A stretch of 64,000 nucleotides of DNA from Kiritimatiellia bacterium. Lineage in GTDB: Bacteria; Verrucomicrobiota; Kiritimatiellia; UBA8416; JADHWI01. Position numbers and translations under genes: made by a program. Positions 23,465 through 33,932 of this stretch are shown in pieces. The notes below the pieces were generated by a model, which saw only the letters and a program-made list of their open reading frames with translations, made no database searches and was not told the origin of the DNA. The stretch covers positions 1 through 64,000 of the forward strand of contig JADHWI010000006.1 of the NCBI GenBank assembly GCA_016783565.1, written 5' to 3'. Every line of letters starts with the position of its first letter. Within the stretch, counting starts at the first letter, position 1.

Positions 23465-23544
23465 CGCAGTGCGAACCGCGTGCACAGATATACGACAATT
23501 ACAGCACGCACATCGCTGTAGATACGGAGTTGGCTTAACAGCCG

Positions 23545-24816
23545 CTATTCGTGGCGCAGTGCTTCAATCGGGTCGAGCTGTGCTGCGCGGATGGCTGGGT
23601 AGAGGCCGAAGACAACACCTATTGTCATACTGACACCCAGTGATAAAACCACACTGTACAGAGGCACAACCGTGGGCATTTCTGTCAGCTTGGTGATCGC
23701 CCATGGTATGAAAACTCCAACAAGGATGCCAATCATCCCGCCCAAGCCCGAAAGCACAACGGTTTCAATCAAAAACTGGATAACAATTTGCGAACGCTTC
23801 GCGCCAATCGCCCGGCGGATTCCAATCTCGCGGGTTCGCTCGGTGACAGAAGCAAGCATGATGTTCATAATACCGATCCCCCCTACCAACAAGCTGATAC
23901 CGGCAATGGACCCGAGAACAATGTTAAACATCCTTTTCGATTCTTCAGCCTGGCGAAGAAGCGCAAGCGGAACGTTCATCTCGTAATCCACCTTTTTATG
24001 AAAACGCTTGAGCATCGCCTCCACCGCAATTGCCGTGCTGGGCACATGCTCCATGTCGTCTACCTCAATGATAATATTATGCAACTCGACTCGCTCCAAC
24101 GTGTGCGAGCCAGCTCGTCGCGTGTATGACGACTCACCATAAGCACCCGTGTACGTTGTAATGGGTATATAGGCATCGGTTTTGAGATCCGGAGTCTGAA
24201 TACCCTCTGCAGCTTCATCACCCTCAATAATACCCACCACTTTAAAATAATCGCCCCCAAGAATCACGCTGCGCCCAATCGTGCTATCGTTGGCCAGCAA
24301 TTTTCTTGCCCCATGCTCTGTCAGCACGCAGACAGCGTCGACATTAAGCACATCCTGCCTGTTGAAGAAACGCCCTGCAAGGAGCGGGCGCTTTACCAAA
24401 CGAAACCATTCCTGCGTGGTGCCCACCACTCGAAGTTCCGTATTTTTCTTTCCCAGGCGAGCAGGTTTTCTCAGGATACGAGCGGGTGCCGTTCTTTTAA
24501 CGTGCGGAAAAGACTCCCTGATTCTTAGCTCATCATCGTATTGCAAGCCGTAGATATTGATGCCGGCTCTCTTCTTGGTTGAACCGGAATTCACATCCTC
24601 TGTAGGCTTGGCCGATGACAGAAGAATGTTATTGCTTCCGAGTTTCCTGATTTGCGCCATGGCCTGCTCGCTCGCGCCCTCGCCGACCGAGAGCATGGCA
24701 ATAACGCTGCCGACACCAAATACGACGCCCAGCGAGGTCAAAACAGAACGACCCTTGTGGAGCAAAATATCCTTAAGGCCAAGCTTAATGTTGCGTTTGA
24801 TTCGTGAATTTCTCAT
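23545..24816 (-). CDS. MacB-type ABC transporter permease
   Basis: 423 residues. One transmembrane helix near the N terminus (about 22-45, VLTSLGVVFGVGSVIAMLSVG) is followed by a large periplasmic MacB_PCD-like domain and three C-terminal helices of the FtsX fold (NIVLGSIAGISLLVGGIGIMNIML; IGIRRAIGAKRSQIVIQFLIE; SLGVSMTIGVVFGLYPAIRAA). Such permeases do not move substrate through the membrane but transmit mechanical force to an adaptor and TolC. It overlaps the ATPase gene by ATGA. Last gene of the efflux operon. Confidence 0.9.
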   Translation of the reverse strand: MRNSRIKRNIKLGLKDILLHKGRSVLTSLGVVFGVGSVIAMLSVGEGASEQAMAQIRKLGSNNILLSSAKPTEDVNSGSTKKRAGINIYGLQYDDELRIRESFPHVKRTAPARILRKPARLGKKNTELRVVGTTQEWFRLVKRPLLAGRFFNRQDVLNVDAVCVLTEHGARKLLANDSTIGRSVILGGDYFKVVGIIEGDEAAEGIQTPDLKTDAYIPITTYTGAYGESSYTRRAGSHTLERVELHNIIIEVDDMEHVPSTAIAVEAMLKRFHKKVDYEMNVPLALLRQAEESKRMFNIVLGSIAGISLLVGGIGIMNIMLASVTERTREIGIRRAIGAKRSQIVIQFLIETVVLSGLGGMIGILVGVFIPWAITKLTEMPTVVPLYSVVLSLGVSMTIGVVFGLYPAIRAAQLDPIEALRHE

Positions 24817-25508
24817 TTTCCGTTTGCCGTGGTTCTTTCCACAAGCCCGTCACGCATGTGAAGACTATGCTTAGCATGAGCCGCCACCTCTTTTTCATGC
24901 GTGATCATGATGATAGTTTTTCCTTGCTCATTAAGGTCAATCAGGAGTTCAAGAATTTGTTCTCCAGTCGCAGTGTCTAGATTCCCCGTCGGCTCATCAG
25001 CCAGGATGAGTGGTGGATCGTTCACGAGAGACCGTGCAATGGCAACGCGCTGCTGCTGACCGCCGGACAACTCCGTGGGCCGATGCATAAGCCTATCGCT
25101 CAGCCCAACCCGTTCAGCCATCTCAGACGCCCTGGACTGACTTTCCTCGGGGCTATGCCCCTGATAGAACATCGGAAGTTCGATGTTCTCAAGAACAGTC
25201 AATTGCGGGATCAGGTTGAAACTCTGAAAAATAAAACCGATGTTCTGAAGCCGAATTTCACTCAGCGCATCATCATCAAGCTTACTTACATCATTCCCGT
25301 TCAGACGGTATGTTCCCGATGTAGGACGATCCAGACACCCGATGAGGTTCATCATGGTACTCTTTCCCGATCCACTCGCACCCATAATGGCCCAAAAGCT
25401 ACCTGATGAAAACGACAGTGAAACTCCGGCCAGCGCATGAACCTGCTCCTGCCCCATCCGGTAGATCTTGCAGACATCTTCCAAGACTATAAGGTCATCA
25501 TTATTCAT
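24813..25508 (-). CDS. MacB/LolD-type ABC transporter ATPase
   Basis: 231 residues with every ABC motif: Walker [10 protein letters not shown] (about 42-50), Q-loop [16 protein letters not shown], signature [15 protein letters not shown], Walker [13 protein letters not shown] and the switch His in MITHEKEV. It powers the permease that follows. In E. coli MacB the ATPase and permease are one chain; here they are separate but coupled by an ATGA overlap. It starts 9 bases after the adaptor gene. Confidence 0.93.
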   Translation of the reverse strand: MNNDDLIVLEDVCKIYRMGQEQVHALAGVSLSFSSGSFWAIMGASGSGKSTMMNLIGCLDRPTSGTYRLNGNDVSKLDDDALSEIRLQNIGFIFQSFNLIPQLTVLENIELPMFYQGHSPEESQSRASEMAERVGLSDRLMHRPTELSGGQQQRVAIARSLVNDPPLILADEPTGNLDTATGEQILELLIDLNEQGKTIIMITHEKEVAAHAKHSLHMRDGLVERTTANGK

Positions 25509-25517
25509 GCTTGAATC

Positions 25518-27077
25518 TTATTCCGCTGCAGTCTCTTCAGAAAGCGAAGGCATTTCGATGGCATTCGACGCCGCTGCCTCATCCAAAGGCGGGTTCAACA
25601 GAACCTGTTCCCCATCCTCGAGTCCGGATAGGATATGAACAACAATGTTATTATCCAATCCCGTTTCCACGGTGCGCTTTTTGAACTCATCATCCCTCGC
25701 CACATACACCGTGGGCACACCATCTACGTACACGACACATTGAATCGGCACAGCAATCGCATTTTCATGCTCTTCAACAACCATATTCACTTCACAGTTC
25801 ATGTCGGGACGCATCTTCTTGTTCTGCTCTTCATTCAATTCAACTTCGCACTTATAAACCTTAAGATCCGGATTAAGCCAGGCCTGCGTCGAATCCGGCA
25901 ACACCGCAATCTTAGTCAGCTTTCCACTGAACACTTCATCAGGAAGCGCATCCACGGTCACAATGGCATCCATTCCTTCAAAGAGTTTTGGCTTAGTAGC
26001 TTCCTGAACAGATATCAATGCCAGCATTTTATTGCTGATCGGCATGCGAATAAGACTATGCATCGGGTGAACGGTCGCACCCACCTCCATGCGTTCGCGT
26101 TCGCCCCACCGTCGCCCCCCCCCGCTTGTGCCGTAAATGATCATTCCATCGGCAGGCGCCCTGATGGTGCAGGCCGCAAGACGTTCTTCTGTTTTCGCAA
26201 GCTCCTTCACCGCTTTGTTGTACTCCGCTTCAGAATGATACAAGCCGGCAGATTGACTTGCCAATTCTGCATCTTTCCGCATCTTGGCACGCTCTAAAGC
26301 CATATCGTTCTGTTTTTTTGTCGCGCGCAAATTTTCCATTTCCTGCGGCTGCGTGTATTTCTTGAGCAGGTCAAGATTTGCTTCCTTTATCCTCAAATTA
26401 AGCTCGCCTTGCTGGGCGGTCAGTTCATCGGCCTTAAGGTCACGTTCCGTCACAAAACCCTTTTCATAGAGCTTTTTAGACCAATTAAAGTCCTTTTTCG
26501 CTCGCTCCAAATTTGCACGGGCGATGGTAATCTCAGCTTCAGCCGCTTGCAGGTTCTTGGGATGAACGCCGCTTGCAAAGCGTTCCAAGTCAAGAATTGC
26601 AAATTTGAGATTCAGTTGAGCGGTCTCTATGTCCGACATCTTCTGACTCTCCAAAATTTTTCTCTGCTGAATCGCCGCATCCAGATCAGACTTTGCACGC
26701 TTCACGTTCAACTTCGCATTGTCATATTCGGTTTCAAGCATTTCAGTATCGAGCTGGATAAGCAACTGTCCGTTTGTCACCACAGTCCCCTCTTCAATAA
26801 GTGAAAGAATCTTGAGCGAGCGCTTACTTTCGTTTTCAAGGATGATCTCATCCTTGTTTTTCAGCCTGCCCGCTTCCGAGATACTAATCGTCAGAGGCCC
26901 CTTGTTCACTGTGTACAACGCTTCGTGAACAGCATCCCGGTCACCGTCTTTTCCGCCGCGCACAATGACAAGGAGCGCAACGAACAGAAAAATTCCAACA
27001 CCAGCAATCAGCGCTGGTCGCTTGGTCATTTTTTTGTGTATTGATGTGCTCATAGTCTTTTGTTTCATTTTCGCCAT
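25518..27077 (-). CDS. MacA-like periplasmic adaptor (HlyD family)
   Basis: 519 residues. One N-terminal membrane anchor (about 20-40, ALIAGVGIFLFVALLVIV) is followed by a membrane-fusion-protein layout: a lipoyl half (EEGTVVTNGQLLIQLDT), a long helical hairpin (~90-290, SDLDAAIQQRKILESQK... to KAVKELAKTEERLAACTIRAPADGMI), a beta-barrel domain and a membrane-proximal domain ending in an acidic tail. It joins the TolC-like lipoprotein to the ABC pair. The gene overlaps the end of the TolC-like gene by 13 bases. The hairpin is longer than in MacA, so substrate and docking may differ. Confidence 0.88.
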   Translation of the reverse strand: MAKMKQKTMSTSIHKKMTKRPALIAGVGIFLFVALLVIVRGGKDGDRDAVHEALYTVNKGPLTISISEAGRLKNKDEIILENESKRSLKILSLIEEGTVVTNGQLLIQLDTEMLETEYDNAKLNVKRAKSDLDAAIQQRKILESQKMSDIETAQLNLKFAILDLERFASGVHPKNLQAAEAEITIARANLERAKKDFNWSKKLYEKGFVTERDLKADELTAQQGELNLRIKEANLDLLKKYTQPQEMENLRATKKQNDMALERAKMRKDAELASQSAGLYHSEAEYNKAVKELAKTEERLAACTIRAPADGMIIYGTSGGGRRWGERERMEVGATVHPMHSLIRMPISNKMLALISVQEATKPKLFEGMDAIVTVDALPDEVFSGKLTKIAVLPDSTQAWLNPDLKVYKCEVELNEEQNKKMRPDMNCEVNMVVEEHENAIAVPIQCVVYVDGVPTVYVARDDEFKKRTVETGLDNNIVVHILSGLEDGEQVLLNPPLDEAAASNAIEMPSLSEETAAE

Positions 27078-28777
27078 AGTCCTTTTTCGTCTACTTCGAG
27101 CAACTCCAGATCCTTCTGCAACTGCAACGTCGCAAGGTGGTAGTCCACTACTGAGGAAACCAGCCTGTCCCTTGCCTCCACCAAATCTTCCTGAGCCTCC
27201 AGCAGATCACGAACCTGAACCATTCCCGCTTTCAGAAACAAACCCGTGCTTTCCACGCGACGCTCGGCAAGCGCAACCGATGTCTTTTGAATCTGGTACG
27301 TCTGTTTCAACTCTTCAATCCTTCGCGCGGCACTACGCAACCCCTGCTTCACCTCATCTTCCTTTGCCTCAATGCTCCGCTCAGCACTTCGCAAAGCAAT
27401 CAAACTCTTTCTGAATGACACGCGCTCCGCAGTCTTGTCCCACGGCAGGTCCAAGCTCAGTGCCGCACTGTAATTAAACGTATCGCTGAAACTCACCTCT
27501 GCATCACTTGAATCGCTGTCACTATCCCCGCCGCTGATCCTGGTCTCACGACTCGACGCAGCAAGCTCAAGTCGCATGTCCGGGTCCAACGCATCTTCAG
27601 CAATTTTCAAACTGCGCTTTGCATCCGCATACTGGTACCTGACGGTAATCAGATCCAGACGGTTTGACAACGCGATTTGAACATACGATGCCGCCTGCTC
27701 GTCGGCATCTTCCTCCGACAGCGCAGCTTCATCACTCAACTTGCTCATTGTCTCTCTCGAAAGCTGAATCAACTCCGTTGCTTCCAGCTCAATTCCGGCA
27801 TCAATCGGAATCCCCAGCGTAGCCTTGAACGCGTCATGCTGAGCCTCAAGGCTCTGCCGCGTTGACACGAGGCTGTTATTGGCAGTCAACTCATTCTGAG
27901 ATGCCTGGTCTACCTCTGTTTGCGACACCCGTCCCGCCTCTGCAAGGGACTCCACGCGCTCACGGGTAGCCACAATACTGTCGTAGTTCGCCTCCGCATT
28001 CTGAATCTGTTTCTCAAGTTCCAGCGTACGCAGGTAGCCACTTGCTACATCCACTGCAAACGACTTTTTAAAACGCTCAAACCGCCACATCGCATAAATC
28101 ATGTTTCGCTCTGCCTGGGTCAACGGTTCCCTGGCAATGTCCTTTCCTGCACCACGCAACAGGGGAATAGAAACCGTCGCATCAGCAAACACACCGAATG
28201 TCGATGTCTTGTCCATCGTCAGAAGCTTCACCAGGTCCATCCCAAGCTTGCTACTCAAGGTCGCCCCTGACTGCAGCTTACGCGTGATACCGGCACTACC
28301 CGTTGTGCTCACACTTCGACTTGCATCTGAACCGCTACCCAAGCTACTGAAAAGCGAGGAAAGCAACCCCGAGTATGAATTGCGATACGCCTGGCGCTGA
28401 AGATCAAGATCCAGCGCCGCAGAAAAAACCGCTTCTTTCGCTGATTGATAATTTCTGTTGTTGCGGGCTGCAATTTGCATCGCCTCAATCAACGTAATCT
28501 TCAGCGGCTCACCGGAAAGAAACAACTCATTGGAAGAGACACCCGACACATGCCCCGGCAGCTCTTGCGTAATCATCAACTTTCGCCGCAATGCATCCGA
28601 TGGCTCTTCAATGGTAAACGACTCCGTACGCCCCAATGCCTCCTGCTGGTATTCCCTAATGATCTCAGTTGCCACGGCATCAGCCTTCTTCCGATGCCCT
28701 TCAGGCGAACGGCAGCCAACAAAAAACAGCATCCCACCGATACAGAACCACACCATTCTTTTTATAAAATCATCCAC
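27065..28777 (-). CDS. TolC-like outer membrane efflux lipoprotein
   Basis: 570 residues from a GTG at 28777. The signal peptide ends in a lipobox (GGMLFFVGC), so the channel should be lipid-anchored like OprM. Two OEP repeats follow: coiled-coil segments with EQASQNELTANNSLVSTRQSLEAQ and SLIALRSAERSIEAKEDEVKQGLR, a repeated AARNNRNYQSAKEAV / ALSNRLDLITVRYQYADA start block, and a beta-strand region with Ser/Asp-rich loops. It is the outer-membrane exit duct for the MacAB-type pump. Only 21 bases separate it from the AraC gene upstream. Confidence 0.88.
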   Translation of the reverse strand: MDDFIKRMVWFCIGGMLFFVGCRSPEGHRKKADAVATEIIREYQQEALGRTESFTIEEPSDALRRKLMITQELPGHVSGVSSNELFLSGEPLKITLIEAMQIAARNNRNYQSAKEAVFSAALDLDLQRQAYRNSYSGLLSSLFSSLGSGSDASRSVSTTGSAGITRKLQSGATLSSKLGMDLVKLLTMDKTSTFGVFADATVSIPLLRGAGKDIAREPLTQAERNMIYAMWRFERFKKSFAVDVASGYLRTLELEKQIQNAEANYDSIVATRERVESLAEAGRVSQTEVDQASQNELTANNSLVSTRQSLEAQHDAFKATLGIPIDAGIELEATELIQLSRETMSKLSDEAALSEEDADEQAASYVQIALSNRLDLITVRYQYADAKRSLKIAEDALDPDMRLELAASSRETRISGGDSDSDSSDAEVSFSDTFNYSAALSLDLPWDKTAERVSFRKSLIALRSAERSIEAKEDEVKQGLRSAARRIEELKQTYQIQKTSVALAERRVESTGLFLKAGMVQVRDLLEAQEDLVEARDRLVSSVVDYHLATLQLQKDLELLEVDEKGLWRK

Positions 28778-28798
28778 AATATATTCCCGACATATTAC

Positions 28799-30004
28799 TT
28801 ATCCAAATCGTCTTTGCCGATAACGAGCTGGCGTGCGACCCACCGTCTTCCTGAATTGCTTTATAAAATAACTCTGATCGCTGAATCCCACCGCGTAGGC
28901 GATTTCTGAGCAGCTCATCGACGAACGTTCCAGCAGATGCTGCGCCTGGCGTATTCGAACATCGCGCACTATTTGTATCATAGTGCGTCCGGTACACTCT
29001 TTGACAAGATGCGACAGCCGACTTTCACTCAATCCCACATGACGCGCCACTTCAGACACAGAAAGCGCCCTGGCATGCTCCGCGCGAATATAATCCAGCG
29101 CTTTGCGCACATGCTCATTCGAGCGATTGACTCCATGCAAATATATCCCGTCGCAGAAATCATCCAACGCTGACATTAACGACAACGAAAGATCTTCGAA
29201 GCTGGTTGCCTCAAGCAGGGCCTCTGTCCAACGATGATTGCGCTCAATCAATGGCTCAAGCAGCGGATTGTCCTCAATCGCAGCGCGCGACAGGCAACTC
29301 ATCAACTCTATCGATCGTGCACGCAACACCACCAACTTTGGAGATGAGAGATAAATATTCGCCAACATGTCATTCAGAATGCGTCGAGCCTGGTTGCGAT
29401 CTCCAGCACGTATATTGGACAACAACTGACGTTCCTTTTCAAACGCGTACAGCGCCCCCCCACCCTGCTCACGCCGCTCATGAATCGCCCGATTCAACTG
29501 CTCCTGCTGAAGCGCCTGGCGCCGCTTCTCTTCTATCAACACCGGTTGCCAACCGCTCAATCCATAAAACACTTCTTTCGCTTTCACAGATGCAGCCACA
29601 AAAGCCTCCCGGTCGAACACCGGAAGTGAATCGTACACCGCTTCTGCATCAGCACTCGCAATCCCCTTGGATATAAGGACATCCACGATAGTCTGATCGC
29701 TGATACCACTCTTCAGAAGACGCACTTCTTGCGCCACCATGCTACCATGAATCATGCGGTTATTCTCAAGCCCCACAACCCACGTCCCCACACCGGGAAC
29801 GACTTCAAAGAAATAGGGTTCTCCTATATTGATACTCTGCTGAAGCGCATAGTTCCTCCGGCGCCGCAAATCCCGCACCCCATACAACGCATCCGATACA
29901 TCAGTGGCCTTGTTTCCAGCAGCATCAAGAAAAGAAACGCTTACAAGCGTCTCCTTCAATACTTTCCGGCTCACGTCAGCCTGAAGCCTTTTCGACAGAA
30001 TTGC
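28799..30004 (-). CDS. AraC-family transcriptional regulator
   Basis: 401 residues from the ATG at 30004. The C-terminal ~100 residues are an AraC DNA-binding domain: RKALDYIRAEHARALSVSEVARHVGLSESRLSHLVKECTGRTMIQIVRDVRIRQAQHLL and SCSEIAYAVGFSDQSYFIKQFRKTVGRTPARYR. The N-terminal ~170 residues resemble a PocR-like or other small-ligand sensing domain, followed by a helical linker. As first gene of the AraC-TolC-adaptor-ABC run it probably controls its own operon. The intergenic region upstream has matching inverted repeats (30090-30204). Confidence 0.85.
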   Translation of the reverse strand, partial: AILSKRLQADVSRKVLKETLVSVSFLDAAGNKATDVSDALYGVRDLRRRRNYALQQSINIGEPYFFEVVPGVGTWVVGLENNRMIHGSMVAQEVRLLKSGISDQTIVDVLISKGIASADAEAVYDSLPVFDREAFVAASVKAKEVFYGLSGWQPVLIEEKRRQALQQEQLNRAIHERREQGGGALYAFEKERQLLSNIRAGDRNQARRILNDMLANIYLSSPKLVVLRARSIELMSCLSRAAIEDNPLLEPLIERNHRWTEALLEATSFEDLSLSLMSALDDFCDGIYLHGVNRSNEHVRKALDYIRAEHARALSVSEVARHVGLSESRLSHLVKECTGRTMIQIVRDVRIRQAQHLLERSSMSCSEIAYAVGFSDQSYFIKQFRKTVGRTPARYRQRRFG

Positions 30005-30089
30005 CATATACCCGAACCATACCAATACAGCTAATGTTCAATTATCGAACCATAAGAAAAACGACTGTAGCAAGATTGTCACACAACTC

Positions 30090-30204
30090 AAGTCGGGAAA
30101 TAGTCAATATATTTGCTATTGAACACCTGGAACTACCCGACTTCGCACCTTCTTCTCTAAACCGTACATTCCAGATAGAAAGAATGATGGAAATGACTAT
30201 TTCC
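30090..30204. promoter_or_regulatory. Inverted-repeat cluster, candidate operator
   Basis: In the 334 bases between the divergent AraC and smc starts, GGAAATAGTCA (30096-30106) recurs in exact inverse as TGACTATTTCC (30194-30204). A longer palindrome has outer arms AAGTCGGG (30090-30097) and CCCGACTT (30136-30143) and inner arms AATAG and CTATT. A third partial site (AGAAATAGCG) lies at 30231-30240. The spacing and repetition suggest looping or cooperative binding, most simply by the AraC-family protein. Confidence 0.5.
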
Positions 30205-30338
30205 GAGAAAGCAGGCCACCTCTCTAATCAAGAAATAGCGACAACCTACCCCGTTTAAACGTATTGAGTTGAAATGCGGAATAACACATGATATACACAT
30301 TTCGATTCGTACCACCACTACATATTGAGGTTTGCGTC

Positions 30339-33300
30339 GTGTATCTAAAGTCTTTGGAAATGATTGGCTTCAAGAGCTTTGCAGATAAAACAAAGCTCCT
30401 TTTTGAACCCGGCATGACCTGCATCGTCGGTCCGAACGGTTGTGGAAAAAGCAACGTGGGCGACGCTGTACGCTGGGTTATTGGTGAACAAAGCGCTAAG
30501 GCGTTGCGCGGCAGCAAGATGCAGGACTGCATCTTCAACGGCACAGACCATCGCAAACCTCTCGGCATGGCCGAAGTTAGCATTACGTTTGCAGACTGCG
30601 AGGGGACACTTCAGACTGAATATAACGAAGTCACCATCACACGCCGTGTGTTCCGCGACGGTCAGGGTGCATATTTTGTGAATAAAACCCCCTGTCGGCT
30701 CAAGGATATTCAGCGACTTTTCATGGACACAGGCGTCGGTACGACATCGTACTCAATTATGGAGCAAGGCCGTATCGACCGCGTCCTCAGCGCACGCCCG
30801 GAAGACCGCAGAGCAGTGTTTGAGGAGGCCAGCGGCATTACCAAGTTCAAGGCCGATAAAAAAGAAGCTATCCGAAAACTTGAACACACAGAAGCAAACC
30901 TCCTGCGCCTGTCAGACGTTATCCGCGAAGTCAAACGCCAGATCGGATCGCTCCAGCGCCAGGCCGGAAAAGCAAAACGCTATAAAAATTTCCGAGAGGA
31001 GCTGCGCAGCCTGGACCTGTTCATGACTCGCGAAAAGCTCAAGGACACCGACTCACAACTCAAACGTATGGAGCAGGAACTCACCACACTCTCCAACCGC
31101 GATTCCGAAGGTCACCAACACATCGAGGACCTGGAAAAACGCGCAACCTCTATTCGCGAGGTCATCGGCGAAACCGAAAATGAAATTGGAGAGGTACTCG
31201 AGCAGAGCGTCCATGCCCGAAGCAAGCTCGACAACACGCGGCAAAACATCGAAAGCAATCGCAACCGGATTACAGAATATCGCCTGTGGGAGCAGCGCGA
31301 CTCCCAGGAAATCGATCAAAATCGACGCGTCCTCGAAGAGCAAACGGCTCATGCCACCAAAACGGCGACACGCCTCAATGATATCCGTACCAAACACGAC
31401 ACCGCCAAGGCTGCACTCGATGAATCCAACGCAACGTTTGCCACGCACCAAAAATTGATTGATGACGCACGCACTCGCATCCAACGCCTGCGCGAAGAGT
31501 CCATGGAACTGGAAGGCGTTCTTTCTCGCATGCAGAATGAACAAGCCGACATCGAGTCACGCGGACGACAAAGCGTGCTACAGCGCGAACGGCTTGCCAC
31601 GGAAAAAGGGCAGCTTGCCCGCACTGCAGAGGAATATACCACACAACAAGAAAGCATGACGATCGGCCTTGCACGTCTCAATGATGACGTCGACAAGGGC
31701 AACACCGACCTCCATGCCATGAACGACCAACTGCGCGCCCAGAACGATGAACTACGTCGCGTCCGCCAAACGTGCAACGAACTGCAGTCCAAATGCTCAG
31801 CAAAACAAGCACAAATAGATCTTCTGAACGAGCAGGACGCCGTACCGGAAGATTCCGCAGAAGGAACCAAATTGTTGCTCGATGCGGATAATCCCCTGGA
31901 ACTGAATCACTCATATCTGCTCGGAACCCTGGCTCAAAATATTGAAGTAGAAGAACCTTACCGTGTAGCCCTTGAGGCCGTCCTGAGCCGACACCTTGAA
32001 GATGTCTTGTTTTCAGACAAGAACGCCGCACTCGATGCCCTTGCCAAGCTGGAAGACCAGCGACGAGGCTCAGGAACCATCCGTTTCGCATCCTCGGCAG
32101 CAGAGGCCGCAACACCTGACGGCCCCGGGGAACCACTGCTCTCACACGTAACCTGCGCCCAGTCAGCAGCCAGCATCCTAACGCCTTTGGTGTCCCAAGT
32201 GCGCGTCGTCGAATCGCTTCAGGACTGCCCCGACCCACTCCCCCAGGGCTTAATCATCGCCACCCGGGGCGGATCAGTGGTACACGACTCTGGATTGCTG
32301 CAGTTCAAGATGCCAGACACATCCAGCGCCAGCCCGTTACGACGCAAGAATCTGGTAAAAGAAACCGAATCCGAGCTGAAAGGCATTTCAGAGCAACTCA
32401 ACAAATACCGCCTGACCCTCAACACCCTCACCGAGAGCATCGAGGCATTGGAACAGAAGATTGCTGCAGCCCGATCAGACCTGGACGAGAAAAAACGGCA
32501 GTTGGCTCAACGCGAAGGAGAACATCAAGTTCTCACCAGAGAAGTCAAGCAAGCTAAAGAGCGCCTGGAGACCGTATCGTGGGAGCTTAAAGAGCTGACA
32601 TCGAAGGAGCAGACCCACGACGATCAGAAAAAGGAATTGGCTCAAAAAGTGGTTGAGATGCGACAGCAGCGCGACGCCATGTCGCACTCGATTCGCGAGC
32701 AGAACACTGAACTCACCACCTTGGAAAGCCGCCACATGGAACTCCAGGCAGGGCTCACTGACCGACGCGTTGAGTTCGCTGGATACGTCCAGGAAATTCG
32801 GCATGTCGAAAGCGAGCATGCCTCCGCCAGCCAACGCGTGCAAGAGCTGGAATCAGCAATCCATGGACGCACCGAAGGCATACAATCCTACAAAGAAAGC
32901 ATCGACCGACTTACCCGCGAGATTGAATCCGCCGAACAACAGCTCTCCACACTTGAGAAAAACGTCACCGAAACGGAGCAAAAGACCGGCGAGCTACGCG
33001 CCCGCAGAGAGGAACAACAGCAGCGTCTCAAGCAGACAGATACCGAATTGCACAATGCTCGCGAACAACATGAAACGCTGCGCGAACGGATTTCCAAACT
33101 GGAAGTGCAACGCGCAGAGGACAAGATGCGCAGGCAGAATCAAATTGACCGCGTCACGTCAGAATACAACGTCACCATTGATGACCTGATCGAAGCACCC
33201 GATCCTGAGTGGAAGGATGAGCAACCGTCGATGGATTCCATCGAAACCACAATTGCCGAATTCAGGACAAAGCTTGAAGCCATGGGCCCCGTCAACCTGG

Positions 33301-33914
33301 TCGCGATCGAAGAATATAACGAACTCGAAGAGCGGTACTCGTTCCTGAGCGAACAGGAGCACGATCTTGTCCAGGCCAAAGACCAGCTCATGGAGTTGAT
33401 TCGCAAAATCAACCGCACCACATCCGAAATGTTTCGGAGTACATTTGATCAAGTCAACCTCAACTTCCAGCAGATGTTTCAGACGCTTTTCAATGGCGGC
33501 ACAGCCAAGCTGGTGCTCGTCAACGAAGAAGACGTGCTGGACTGCGGCATCGAGATCATTGCGCGCCCACCAGGAAAACGTCTACAGAACGTGTCGTTAC
33601 TCTCCGGTGGCGAGCGAACCATGACAGCCGTGGCCCTGCTATTCGCAATCTACATGATCAAACCAAGTCCATTTTGCCTGCTGGATGAACTGGATGCGGC
33701 CCTGGATGACGCGAACATTAACCGATTCGTCAAAATCCTGGAGGGTTTTTTGAGTCAGTCACAGTTCATTGTAGTAACACACAACAGACAAACCATTGCA
33801 GCCGCGGCAACCGTCTATGGCATCACGATGCCGGAGAAAGGTATATCCAAGGTTGTATCCATGAAATTCAAAGATCACGAAATGGACGAGGAACCCGAGC
33901 TCATCGGAGCCTAA
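30339..33914 (+). CDS. smc: Chromosome segregation protein SMC
   Basis: 1191 residues from a GTG at 30339 preceded by TTGAGG at 8 bases. This gives the canonical start YLKSLEMIGFKSFADKT; an ATG at 30288 would add 17 atypical residues. SMC is the ATP-driven condensin core that organises and segregates the chromosome. Walker A is GPNGCGKS at 31-38. Long coiled coils flank a hinge at about 520-680. The C-terminal head has LLSGGERTMTAVALLFAIYM and Walker B PFCLLDELDAALDD. No scpA/scpB partner is adjacent; suhB follows after 18 bases. Confidence 0.95.
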   Translation: MYLKSLEMIGFKSFADKTKLLFEPGMTCIVGPNGCGKSNVGDAVRWVIGEQSAKALRGSKMQDCIFNGTDHRKPLGMAEVSITFADCEGTLQTEYNEVTITRRVFRDGQGAYFVNKTPCRLKDIQRLFMDTGVGTTSYSIMEQGRIDRVLSARPEDRRAVFEEASGITKFKADKKEAIRKLEHTEANLLRLSDVIREVKRQIGSLQRQAGKAKRYKNFREELRSLDLFMTREKLKDTDSQLKRMEQELTTLSNRDSEGHQHIEDLEKRATSIREVIGETENEIGEVLEQSVHARSKLDNTRQNIESNRNRITEYRLWEQRDSQEIDQNRRVLEEQTAHATKTATRLNDIRTKHDTAKAALDESNATFATHQKLIDDARTRIQRLREESMELEGVLSRMQNEQADIESRGRQSVLQRERLATEKGQLARTAEEYTTQQESMTIGLARLNDDVDKGNTDLHAMNDQLRAQNDELRRVRQTCNELQSKCSAKQAQIDLLNEQDAVPEDSAEGTKLLLDADNPLELNHSYLLGTLAQNIEVEEPYRVALEAVLSRHLEDVLFSDKNAALDALAKLEDQRRGSGTIRFASSAAEAATPDGPGEPLLSHVTCAQSAASILTPLVSQVRVVESLQDCPDPLPQGLIIATRGGSVVHDSGLLQFKMPDTSSASPLRRKNLVKETESELKGISEQLNKYRLTLNTLTESIEALEQKIAAARSDLDEKKRQLAQREGEHQVLTREVKQAKERLETVSWELKELTSKEQTHDDQKKELAQKVVEMRQQRDAMSHSIREQNTELTTLESRHMELQAGLTDRRVEFAGYVQEIRHVESEHASASQRVQELESAIHGRTEGIQSYKESIDRLTREIESAEQQLSTLEKNVTETEQKTGELRARREEQQQRLKQTDTELHNAREQHETLRERISKLEVQRAEDKMRRQNQIDRVTSEYNVTIDDLIEAPDPEWKDEQPSMDSIETTIAEFRTKLEAMGPVNLVAIEEYNELEERYSFLSEQEHDLVQAKDQLMELIRKINRTTSEMFRSTFDQVNLNFQQMFQTLFNGGTAKLVLVNEEDVLDCGIEIIARPPGKRLQNVSLLSGGERTMTAVALLFAIYMIKPSPFCLLDELDAALDDANINRFVKILEGFLSQSQFIVVTHNRQTIAAAATVYGITMPEKGISKVVSMKFKDHEMDEEPELIGA

Positions 33915-33932
33915 TCCCTCTGGAATAATATC

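Noticed and set aside
31349-32238. Minus-strand frames opposite smc
   Set aside because: Low-complexity Ser/Arg-rich translations inside an intact smc gene.
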